Part shown: piece after piece, positions 1 to 6,937 of the stretch
Position numbering within the stretch: the first letter of the stretch is position 1
How the letters are laid out: each line of letters opens with the position of its first letter
Assembly (NCBI GenBank): GCA_003567615.1
Contig: PWZC01000384.1
Coordinates: 1-7,728 of the forward strand
Origin: Gemmatimonadota bacterium
Lineage (GTDB): Bacteria; Gemmatimonadota; Gemmatimonadetes; Longimicrobiales; Gaopeijiaceae
Direction: 5' to 3'
Length of the DNA: 7,728 nt
Translations under genes and position numbers: made by a program
Notes under the pieces: generated by a model
The model's input: only the letters and a program-made list of their open reading frames with translations
Told to the model about the DNA's origin: nothing
The model's database searches: none

Positions 1-1542
1 CTGATCCTCTCGCCCCTGCGAGGGGACGACCCGCCACGGCGCGCTCGTGGACTCGTGTCCACACAGGACGGGGCCCGGCACTATGTGGTGGCGTCGTGGC
101 CCCTTCCGGACTATTTGGCCGACTCCCGGGGAGATCCCCCGCCCGGGGTCATTGCTACCTGGGATGACGTCACCGAGGTCATGGCGGATCATCGGGCGGG
201 CATCATACAGATCCTGCTTATGGGACTCGCCGGATTCTTCGTTCTGGAGTTGGCGTCCCTCCTGTCCATCCTCGTGGCCTATCGGACCATGACGAGCCGG
301 GTGCGGGACGCCACGGCAGAGGCTCGGCAGAGCCGGCGAGAGGCTGAGGAGGCCAGTGAAGCCAAGTCCCGCTTTCTGGCCGCCATGAGCCATGAAATCC
401 GAAACCCCATGAACGGTGTGGTGGGAATGACGGAGGTCCTCTCCCGCACCCCGTTGAACCAGGAGCAGAAGCGGATGCTGGAAGCCATCCAGCTCTCCGG
501 AGACATGCTCATGTCCACCATCAACGAAGTATTGGACGTCTCCCGGATCGAGACCGGGCGCTTCACCCTCGAATCCGAGGCATTCTCCCTTGTTCAGGTG
601 GCGGAGCGGATCCGGGCGGTTCAAGGGGCCCGGGTGAACGATGAGCGGGTGCAGTTCACCGTTCAGGTGACGGGACCGGCTCCCTGGCGGAGGGGAGATG
701 AGCGTCGGGTGGAGGGCATCGTCCAGAACCTGGTCAGCAACGCCGTCAAGTTCACCGATGTCGGTGAAATCACGGTATTGGTGGACGTATCGGAGCCGGA
801 CGGGGTCACGGTAGCGGTGTCCGACACGGGCATCGGCATGTCGCCCGAGCAGCAGGACATTGTCTTCCAGCCCTTCGTCCAGGCCGACGCCGCCACGAAC
901 CGGAACTTCGGAGGAAGTGGTCTCGGGCTCGCCATCGTACAGGGGTTGGTGGAGGCCATGGGTGGATCGGTCGTGCTGGTATCCCAGCCGGGAATCGGCT
1001 CCACCTTCACCGTGCGTCTGCCGCTAGAAGCGGTGGAGCCTCCGGTCGCTCCCGCCGGGGGCCAGCCCTCCATCGTAGCGGACCAGTCCGGGGGATCACC
1101 GTCGGGTCCAGAGACAAGGGCTTTGGTCGTGGACGACGACCGGATCGGACGTATGGTCCTGGCGGCCCTCCTGGGGCGATGGGGATTCGAGGTGTTGGAG
1201 GCCGATGGGGGTCGGAAAGCCGGGGAGATGGTCCGCACCCATCCGGCCTTCCACGTCGTATTCATGGATATCACGATGCCCGAGGTAGACGGCGTGGACG
1301 CCCTCCGCGAGATCCGAGGTCTGAAAGTTGCCGAGGGCCGGCATCGGACACCGGTGGTGGCCTGCACCGGCAATGCCCTTCGTGAGCAGGTCGAGTCCTA
1401 CCTGTCCGAGGGCTTCGATGCCCACCTGCCCAAGCCTGTGACCCCCGTCTCCATCGAGGGGGCCCTTCGGGAGGCGGAAGTCGTCGGTTTCGGGGCGCCT
1501 AGGGCCGACCTGCCTCGTCCAGGAGCCGGCACCCCTCCATGA
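1..1542 (+). CDS. Hybrid sensor histidine kinase, 5' end outside the window
   Basis: This is an inner-membrane hybrid kinase that should autophosphorylate on His and pass the phosphate to its own receiver domain. The frame is open from base 1, so the N-terminus and most of the sensor domain are missing; the GTG at 55 is probably internal. Counting from base 1, residues 1-67 look like the end of a periplasmic sensor, and about 68-94 form a hydrophobic transmembrane segment. A charged helical linker leads to HisKA with the phosphoacceptor H131 in SHEIRNP. The HATPase domain has an N-box (N247 in NLVSNAVKF), DTGIG from D275, and GGSGLGL at 304-310. The receiver has acidic residues D378-D380, phosphoacceptor D423 in FMDITMPEVDG, T456 and K478, all intact. 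I see no HAMP domain. HEIRN keeps the E-x-x-T/N pattern linked to phosphatase activity. The last 44 bases overlap the convergent gene. The receiver has no output domain, so the phosphate may pass to an Hpt protein or act as an internal switch. The signal is unknown. Confidence 0.93.
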   Translation: MILSPLRGDDPPRRARGLVSTQDGARHYVVASWPLPDYLADSRGDPPPGVIATWDDVTEVMADHRAGIIQILLMGLAGFFVLELASLLSILVAYRTMTSRVRDATAEARQSRREAEEASEAKSRFLAAMSHEIRNPMNGVVGMTEVLSRTPLNQEQKRMLEAIQLSGDMLMSTINEVLDVSRIETGRFTLESEAFSLVQVAERIRAVQGARVNDERVQFTVQVTGPAPWRRGDERRVEGIVQNLVSNAVKFTDVGEITVLVDVSEPDGVTVAVSDTGIGMSPEQQDIVFQPFVQADAATNRNFGGSGLGLAIVQGLVEAMGGSVVLVSQPGIGSTFTVRLPLEAVEPPVAPAGGQPSIVADQSGGSPSGPETRALVVDDDRIGRMVLAALLGRWGFEVLEADGGRKAGEMVRTHPAFHVVFMDITMPEVDGVDALREIRGLKVAEGRHRTPVVACTGNALREQVESYLSEGFDAHLPKPVTPVSIEGALREAEVVGFGAPRADLPRPGAGTPP

Positions 1543-3628
1543 GAAGGGATTCCATGGATTCGTGGATGGTGGCCTCGGGGAAGTCCGATTCCGGGTGGAC
1601 CGAGAATTCCCCATCCTCTTCCCAGGTGAGAATCCGGTAGACCGCCTCAGGCCCCACCAGTGAGTCGCACCGGGCGTGGATCGGTCGCCCCTTGGCCAGG
1701 AAGAGGACGGCGTCTTCGTCCGTTCCCTGACGACTCAGTTCGATGCGCACCGACTTGAGGCCATGGGCCAGGGCCTGGGTGAGGTCCATGAAGGAGAAGG
1801 CATCGAAGGAAGCCGAGAAGTCACCCCCACGACTCTGAAGCGCCGAGCGGACCCGGGACCGTGCGTCGATGGCCCGGCCGATGCGGGCCGCCATGAGGTC
1901 CAGGTCGTGGGGCGGCGCGAAGACATCGTCGACGCCGGCATCCAGGAGGTCCAGGGTGGACGCGGCATCCCGCTCGTCGGTAATGACGTAGAGGGGGAGG
2001 GCTGCATCGAGCTTGGCCACCCGGGCAAAGTGGTGGACATGCCCCGGCACCGCGCCCTGATCCACCACAATGGCGGCCGGAGGGGAACGCTCCGCCATGG
2101 CCTGAGCATCGGTAAGGTCCCGGGTGACCACCGGGCGGATCCGACTCCTGGCCATGCGATTGCCCAGATCCGTCGCCCGCCGGGTTCCGACCAGGAGAAC
2201 CTGGGGTGTCTCGCCCACGTCTCCGGCCTCCCGGCGGTCCTGGATGACCGAAAGGTAGGCTTCCACGAGCTCCATGGTGGCCAGTCGCTGACCCGCCCGT
2301 CGGAGCGTGATCCGCATCTGGCGCCCCTCCTCTCCCTCCAGCGCCTCGGAGCCGGGCGCGTGGATGTGATGGAACCACACCAGGGCCAGGATCTGCGCCG
2401 CCCGGAGCATCTCCGGGTCGAGGCGACCGGGGGCCTCCGGTGTGCGGGGGCCAAGGAAGAGGCCCAGGGTTACGTCGAGGACCGTCTCGATGGCCCAGGG
2501 GAAGCGCAGGCGGACCGCCAGCTCCCGGGAGGCGGCGAACTCATGGAACGGTTCCCTGGGAGTGACCGCCCCATCCCCATTCTCGGACATGACCGGGTCG
2601 GGGTTGCCACGAGGAGGGCTCAGGAGGTGGACGGCCAGATAGAGACCATCCACCGTCACTGCCTTGAGGCCCACGGCGCGACCCAGGGCCATCACGTCGC
2701 GTCCAATGAGGCCGTAGGGCGGCGGCGGCTTCAGGTCCCGGGAGCGGAGGTCTGCGATTCCCTCCACGGCTCCCTTCAGGCTCCGGAGCATCTCCGGGTA
2801 GGGGAGGACGTTGTCGATGAGCGCTTCACTCACGGAGGAGAGCATGGACACCCGGGCCGGGAGTGGTGGCAGTCGGCCACTGCGGGTCCATGTCCGAAAG
2901 TCATCCCGGCGCTCCGCGTCGACTAGAACCGCCTCAACGCTTCCCTCGACCAGTGTATTCCTCACGTCGTCGAATCCGTCCACGACCACCAGATCGTATC
3001 CTTCCCGGCTGAACACCGCCGGAAGAAAGGTTCGATGCTGGGCTCGCCGGGAGACCATGAGGATCTTCCGACGTTCCCTGGGAGGAAGGTCGGGAGTACC
3101 GGCTCCCCCTGAACTCCCGTGAGGTTGATCCTCCGGTGAGGCAAAGAGGTCGGGCAGATCGATCATTCCTTCGCCACCGAACCCCGGGGGATCGGTATCC
3201 GGATCGGCTTCATGGACCGCCACCAACTCGTCGTCCGGAGCCAGGTGGACTTCCAGGCGACGAGCGCCGAACTCCTTGCGGAGTCGGTCCAGCGTACCGG
3301 CGTCCTCCGGATCATTCAGGGCCACGACCAGGACGCCGTCCTCGGCCTCCCAGCGAACGGGGACCGCGAGGGAACCGTGGGGCCCCGGGGACGGGAGCCG
3401 TCGACGGAGCTCGGGCGGCACGTCGGCAGGGGCCAGCGATCGCCAGGGAAGCTGGAACTGGCGGCTGAGGGCCTCCATGAGTTGTCGCCGGGTGAGGAAG
3501 CCCATCTCCACCAGGTTCTCACCAAGCCGCCCCCCTTGTGTCCTCTGCCGCTTCAGCGCCAACCGGATATGCTCGTCGGACGCATAACCCATGTCCGCCA
3601 GGATCTTGTCCAGTCGGGCCGATTTCAC
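1499..3628 (-). CDS. Multidomain regulator: MshEN, two degenerate receivers, PATAN/DUF4388
   Basis: A 709-residue cytoplasmic protein with no signal peptide or membrane segment. Residues 1-140 resemble the MshEN/GspE N-terminal domain, with two tandem 24-residue motifs at 5-28 (R5, L6, G14, Q28) and 34-57 (RLG, G43, L54, Q57). These match the c-di-GMP-binding consensus of MshE-type proteins, the second better than the first. After an acidic, Gly/Pro-rich linker, 187-295 resembles a receiver with D237 at the phosphoacceptor position but without the acidic pair or the usual Lys. Residues 305-465 may be a degenerate HD-GYP-like fold (H334 followed by Leu instead of Asp; H420-H421). Residues 475-595 form a second receiver-like domain with D523 and T550 but Ala571 where Lys is expected. 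Residues 602-708 match PATAN/DUF4388, known from PatA-type and gliding/pilus regulators. There is no ATPase domain, so it is not a pilus motor. The GTG start overlaps the pilT stop as GTGA and has a Shine-Dalgarno site. It probably regulates PilT or pilus function; that role is inferred. Confidence 0.85.
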   Translation of the reverse strand: MKSARLDKILADMGYASDEHIRLALKRQRTQGGRLGENLVEMGFLTRRQLMEALSRQFQLPWRSLAPADVPPELRRRLPSPGPHGSLAVPVRWEAEDGVLVVALNDPEDAGTLDRLRKEFGARRLEVHLAPDDELVAVHEADPDTDPPGFGGEGMIDLPDLFASPEDQPHGSSGGAGTPDLPPRERRKILMVSRRAQHRTFLPAVFSREGYDLVVVDGFDDVRNTLVEGSVEAVLVDAERRDDFRTWTRSGRLPPLPARVSMLSSVSEALIDNVLPYPEMLRSLKGAVEGIADLRSRDLKPPPPYGLIGRDVMALGRAVGLKAVTVDGLYLAVHLLSPPRGNPDPVMSENGDGAVTPREPFHEFAASRELAVRLRFPWAIETVLDVTLGLFLGPRTPEAPGRLDPEMLRAAQILALVWFHHIHAPGSEALEGEEGRQMRITLRRAGQRLATMELVEAYLSVIQDRREAGDVGETPQVLLVGTRRATDLGNRMARSRIRPVVTRDLTDAQAMAERSPPAAIVVDQGAVPGHVHHFARVAKLDAALPLYVITDERDAASTLDLLDAGVDDVFAPPHDLDLMAARIGRAIDARSRVRSALQSRGGDFSASFDAFSFMDLTQALAHGLKSVRIELSRQGTDEDAVLFLAKGRPIHARCDSLVGPEAVYRILTWEEDGEFSVHPESDFPEATIHESMESLLMEGCRLLDEAGRP

Positions 3629-4692
3629 GGCGCCCTCCGGTTCAGGCCCAGAAGGAAGGCCTGGGGTTCGGTAGCGTACCGCGCGGCTTCATCCCGGGTG
3701 ACCACCCCCGAATCCACCAATTCCCTCAGATGCTGGTCCAGGGGTTTCATTCCCTCCTTCCGCCCGGTGGTGATCACATTGTTCCCCTGATGATTCTTCC
3801 CCTCCCGGATCATGTTCCGGATGGCGCCGTTGGCTACGAGGATCTCCAGGGCAGCCACTCGCCCTGGGCGATCGGCTCGTCTCAGCAACTGCTGCGAACA
3901 TATTCCCACGAGGACCTCTGACAGGGCCAGGCGGATGGCCGGCTGCTCATCGGCCGAAAAGGCGTCGGAGATGCGTCCAATGGTCTGGGCTGCCGATTTC
4001 GTGTGGAGCGTTCCCAGGACCAGAAGCCCCAGCTCCGCCGCCGTGATGGCAAGGGAGATGGTTTCCAGGTCCCTCATCTCCCCCACCAGGATCACATTCG
4101 GATCTTCCCGCAGGGCCGCGCGCAGCGCGTCGGCGAAGCTGCGGGAGTGCTCGCCGATCTGCCGTTGATTGATGAGGCACTGCTTGTTTCGATGAAGGAA
4201 TTCGAGTGGATCCTCCAGTGTAATGATATGATACTTCATCTGCTCATTCAGGTAGTCCACCATGGCTGCCAGAGTGGTGGATTTCCCCGAATTCGTGGGA
4301 CCCGTGACCAGGACGAGTCCGGCGCGATATCGCAAGAGGGATTTCAGGACCGGGGGAAATCCCAACTCGTCGAGGGTAGGTACCTCGTGGGGGATGATCC
4401 GGAATGCGCTGGCGATGCCCGGGTACTTCTTGTAGACGTTGATGCGGAATCGGGCCACGCCGTCCAGTGTGTACGCGCAATCCAACTCTCCACGTTCCTC
4501 GAACCTTTCGATCTGCTGGTCCGTCAGCAGTTCGTACATGAGCAGGCGTACCTCATCCCCGGTCAGGGGGCGATGGCGCGTCTTCTCCAGTTCACCATTG
4601 ATGCGGAGCATGGGAACGGCGCCGGTGCTCAGGTGCAGATCGGAAGCCCCCGATTTCTGCATGATTTCCAGGAAGGCGTCGATCCTGGCCAC
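3625..4692 (-). CDS. pilT: Type IV pilus retraction ATPase PilT
   Basis: A hexameric cytoplasmic ATPase that powers retraction of type IV pili for twitching motility, surface sensing and DNA uptake. The 355-residue length is normal for the family. The N-terminal domain has ASDLHL (16-21) and the RFRIN stretch (81-85). The motor domain has Walker A GPTNSGKST at 131-139, the Asp box TLEDP (158-162), Walker B ILVGEMRD (201-208), the His box GTLHT (227-231) and the retraction signature AIRNMIREGK at 290-299. That last motif separates PilT from PilB/GspE. Walker A has Asn in place of the usual Gly before SGKST; the Lys and Ser that bind nucleotide are intact, so activity is expected. The GTG start at 4692 has AGGAG five bases upstream. 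It begins 27 bases after the CIA30 gene and overlaps the next regulator gene by 4 bases. No other pilus genes are in the window. PilU is a possible alternative name, but the signature fits PilT. Confidence 0.97.
   Translation of the reverse strand: MARIDAFLEIMQKSGASDLHLSTGAVPMLRINGELEKTRHRPLTGDEVRLLMYELLTDQQIERFEERGELDCAYTLDGVARFRINVYKKYPGIASAFRIIPHEVPTLDELGFPPVLKSLLRYRAGLVLVTGPTNSGKSTTLAAMVDYLNEQMKYHIITLEDPLEFLHRNKQCLINQRQIGEHSRSFADALRAALREDPNVILVGEMRDLETISLAITAAELGLLVLGTLHTKSAAQTIGRISDAFSADEQPAIRLALSEVLVGICSQQLLRRADRPGRVAALEILVANGAIRNMIREGKNHQGNNVITTGRKEGMKPLDQHLRELVDSGVVTRDEAARYATEPQAFLLGLNRRAP
3633..3638 (-). promoter_or_regulatory. Ribosome binding site of the MshEN/PATAN regulator gene
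   Basis: On the minus strand the sequence reads GGAGGG, four bases before the GTG at 3628. It lies inside the last codons of pilT. This site fixes the GTG as the start and supports translational coupling to pilT through the GTGA overlap. Confidence 0.75.
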
Positions 4693-4697
4693 GTGGT

Positions 4698-4702
4698 CTC
4701 CT
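4698..4702 (-). promoter_or_regulatory. Ribosome binding site of pilT
   Basis: AGGAG on the minus strand, five bases before the GTG at 4692, inside the 27-base gap after the CIA30 stop. It supports GTG as the pilT start; the following residues, MARIDAFLEIM, are as expected for a PilT N-terminus. Confidence 0.75.
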
Positions 4703-4719
4703 GGGGAGGGGGAGTGCCG

Positions 4720-5268
4720 TTATGAACAGCGCGGGAGGAGGCTCAGCCGGGCCAGGGCGATATCGGCCTGGAACGCGGCCCGACCCGCCACCAGGCCGAC
4801 CCGGAGAAGCTTGGAAACATCCAGGGGTCTCCTTATGGAGATCGGCACGAACTCGCTCCACGTTAGCTCCACGGACCTCCACGTCCCGTCCACCGGGAGG
4901 GAAGCGCTATAGTGCTGCCAGGGAGCGCGGGTGTCTTCGGTCCTGAGATGGAGGAAGTAGCTTCCGGGGCCTCCTCGCACCATGGCGCCGATTCCCCGCC
5001 ATCCCGAGGCGTCGAGGGGGCGTCCCTGACCCTGGCTCAGAGGCCTGACCAACTGAATGAAGCCTCCTCCTCGCTCCAGGGAAACCCGTCCCGTCAGTCG
5101 GAGCGCACGACGACCTGCCACCACCTCCACGGCGGCGGACCCGTGGGAAACGCCTCCCATGACCCTGTCCCCCAGGAACCGCCACGGGCTGTCGGCGGCC
5201 CGGTCGACCTCGGAAAAGTCGTCGATGATCCGTTCCGGGGGAACCGGCGCGTCGGCTTCGGTGGTCAT
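4720..5268 (-). CDS. CIA30 family protein
   Basis: A 182-residue protein matching the CIA30 family, named after a mitochondrial complex I assembly factor and built on a galactose-binding-like beta-sandwich. The bacterial members have no settled role. Visible family marks are IIDDFSE (14-20), W29, the signature DRVMGGVSHG (34-43), an LHLRTEDTR stretch (107-114) followed by PWQHYSA, then W130, W137 with EFVP, and a C-terminal ADIALARLSLL strand. There is no signal peptide or transmembrane segment, so it is probably cytoplasmic. The frame stays open about 150 codons further upstream, but that part is low-complexity Pro/Ser/Arg sequence antisense-like to the hydrolase gene. I chose the ATG at 5268 because family similarity begins just after it. 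No good Shine-Dalgarno site precedes it, so translation may be leaderless or coupled to the upstream gene, whose stop lies 46 bases away. Confidence 0.83.
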   Translation of the reverse strand: MTTEADAPVPPERIIDDFSEVDRAADSPWRFLGDRVMGGVSHGSAAVEVVAGRRALRLTGRVSLERGGGFIQLVRPLSQGQGRPLDASGWRGIGAMVRGGPGSYFLHLRTEDTRAPWQHYSASLPVDGTWRSVELTWSEFVPISIRRPLDVSKLLRVGLVAGRAAFQADIALARLSLLPRCS

Positions 5269-5314
5269 GGGCAGGGGCGGGGGATGGCGTCGGGAGGGTC
5301 GTGAAGGCGGGCGG

Positions 5315-6937
5315 TCATGGCGACCGCACGAAGGCCGCAAACCCATCCATCTCGGCCAGGACCACGCGCCCTCGCAGGTCAATGCGGAAGGTGATGAAGG
5401 TCTCTCCGGCACCGGGGCGCCGCCAGTCGACCCGGAAGGTATCACCGTGCCAGGGGTGGAGATCGGCTTCGTACTCCGATGAATAGAAGAGGGTGAGGGG
5501 GACGTCGGGGTCATCTCCGACGTCGATCCGTATCTCGCCGAAGAGATCGTCGCCATAGACCCCTGCGTAGGCGTCTGCCGGGAGGGATGGGGTGACACCC
5601 CGCAGCCGCCCTTCTTCCCGGTCCGCGCGGCTCCGCGCCGAGGCCTCCCGACTGCGCGCGTCCAGTTCCAGGTAGAGGGCGCTCCAGTCCCGGGGCTCCC
5701 GGCCCTGCAGGGCATCCAGCACCCAGTGGGTCAGGGCCAGTTGCAGGTTGCTGTTGCTCAGGTTGGCCATGGCTACCACGGCGATACCGTCGTCGGGGAC
5801 GAGGGTTAGCTGGGTCCGGGTGTAGTTGATGGACCCTGAATGGTGGACCACCCGTCGTCCGTGCAGGTCCATCAGACGCCACCCCAGGGCATAAGCCTGC
5901 AAGTTGTTGGTGGGGTGGAGTCTGGCGGTGACGGAATCGCCGGGGATCACGGTGACGGGCGCGTGGAGCTCACGGATGCGGTCTGCCGACAGGATGCGGA
6001 TCCCATCCACCTCGCCCTGGTTCAGGTGGAGCCGGGCCCACTGGGCCATCTCCCAGGCGCTGGACCATGCGGCCCCCGCCCCTCCGATGATGTCGTAGTC
6101 CCGCCGCGGGATCTCGTGCACGTCCCCATCGATGAGGGTGTGAGAATGGGCCACGTTCCCGCGCAACTCCACATCCCGAGCCCGGGATGTGCTGCGCTCC
6201 ATCCCCAGGGGCGCAAACACCCGATGGGCGAGGACATCGTCCCACGACTGGCCTGCCACCGCCGTAACCACCTCCCCAGCCACGATGTAGAGGTGATTGT
6301 TGTACCCGTATTCCGCCCGGAAGCCGCCCGCCTGCGGGAGGTGGCGAAGCCGGGTCACGAGTTCGGCCCTATCGAAGGGAGAAGCGATCCAGAGGTTGTC
6401 GAGCCGGGCGGCCCCGGCCCGGTGCGTCAGAAGATCCCGGATCGTCATTTCCCGGGAGACGTAGGGGTCCTCGATCCGAAATCCGGGAAGGTGATCCTGC
6501 ACCGGGTCATCCCAGGCCAGGAGGCCCTCGTCCACCAGGAGGGCCAGGGTGGCGGAGGTCATGGCCTTGGTGGTGGAGGCGATGGCGAAGAGGGTGTGCT
6601 CGTCCACTTGGTCCCCACCGTCGAGGCGGGTCACTCCATAACCCCTGGCGTGAAGGATGGAGTCGCCCTGAACCACGGCCAGAGCCAGCCCCGGGATCTC
6701 CCACTCCGACATGGCCGCCTCCACATAACGGTCCAGGCCCGCCAGGGGGCCTGCCTGCGCACCCACCCCGGCAGGAAGGACCGCAGTGACGAGAAGCAGC
6801 AGCACCGCCACCAGCCACCGGTGCCGTGACCCTGGCTCCCTGGGCTCAAGACGGGTGTGCAGGAGGCCGAAACAACCAAGAAGGGACCCTTCCTCCCGAG
6901 GGAGGGGCCATCTGTTCCACCTGACTCGAGTGCGCAT
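5315..6937 (-). CDS. Exported serine hydrolase, beta-lactamase family with DUF3471 tail
   Basis: A class C beta-lactamase-fold hydrolase (Pfam Beta-lactamase group), probably periplasmic or secreted, such as a peptidase, esterase or D-amino-acid-specific enzyme; the substrate cannot be told. Counting from the ATG at 6937 (540 residues), the catalytic motifs are S121-T-T-K124 (SxxK), Y212-N-N214 (YxN) and H366-S-G368 (the HxG equivalent of KTG), all intact. Residues 450-540 resemble DUF3471, a common C-terminal addition to such enzymes. A hydrophobic stretch at 41-56 ending in VGAQA (58-62) looks like a Sec signal peptide cleaved near residue 60. The n-region would then be about 40 residues, unusually long. 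A shorter form could start at the in-frame CTG at 6862, giving a normal signal peptide, but no in-frame ATG, GTG or TTG lies between 6937 and the signal core. The core is certain; the start is not. True antibiotic resistance is unlikely from these motifs alone. Confidence 0.9.
   Translation of the reverse strand: MRTRVRWNRWPLPREEGSLLGCFGLLHTRLEPREPGSRHRWLVAVLLLLVTAVLPAGVGAQAGPLAGLDRYVEAAMSEWEIPGLALAVVQGDSILHARGYGVTRLDGGDQVDEHTLFAIASTTKAMTSATLALLVDEGLLAWDDPVQDHLPGFRIEDPYVSREMTIRDLLTHRAGAARLDNLWIASPFDRAELVTRLRHLPQAGGFRAEYGYNNHLYIVAGEVVTAVAGQSWDDVLAHRVFAPLGMERSTSRARDVELRGNVAHSHTLIDGDVHEIPRRDYDIIGGAGAAWSSAWEMAQWARLHLNQGEVDGIRILSADRIRELHAPVTVIPGDSVTARLHPTNNLQAYALGWRLMDLHGRRVVHHSGSINYTRTQLTLVPDDGIAVVAMANLSNSNLQLALTHWVLDALQGREPRDWSALYLELDARSREASARSRADREEGRLRGVTPSLPADAYAGVYGDDLFGEIRIDVGDDPDVPLTLFYSSEYEADLHPWHGDTFRVDWRRPGAGETFITFRIDLRGRVVLAEMDGFAAFVRSP
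6880..6905. repeat. Two abutting inverted repeats upstream of motA
   Basis: GAAGGG-A-CCCTTC (6880-6892) is followed without a gap by CCTCCC-GA-GGGAGG (6892-6905), the two sharing one C. They end about 30 bases before the motA ATG and lie in the doubtful N-terminal part of the divergent hydrolase gene. Such paired dyads could be operator half-sites or small hairpins in the motA leader. On the minus strand the same stretch also contains GGAGGAAGGG, a Shine-Dalgarno-like run with no in-frame start at a usable distance. I see no convincing -35/-10, sigma-28 or sigma-54 promoter around them. Function is inferred only. Confidence 0.4.

Noticed and set aside
1676..2926. A 416-codon open frame on the plus strand opposite the regulator gene
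   Set aside because: It has no recognisable domain and lies fully antisense to a gene with clear domains; long antisense frames are expected in GC-rich codon usage.
5269..5715. N-terminal extension of the CIA30 frame by about 150 codons
   Set aside because: The extension is Pro/Ser/Arg-rich with no family similarity and overlaps the hydrolase coding region in another frame.
5840..6829. A 329-codon plus-strand frame opposite the hydrolase gene
   Set aside because: No motif or start signal, composition typical of an antisense shadow; the minus-strand frame has all three catalytic motifs.
6872..6886. A lipobox-like SLLGC in the hydrolase N-terminus (residues 18-22)
   Set aside because: No hydrophobic segment precedes the Cys; the real hydrophobic core comes about 20 residues later.
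6786..6935. Upstream extension of the motA frame
   Set aside because: It adds Arg/Ser/Pro-rich sequence before the canonical MDKASILG start and overlaps the hydrolase signal-peptide region.
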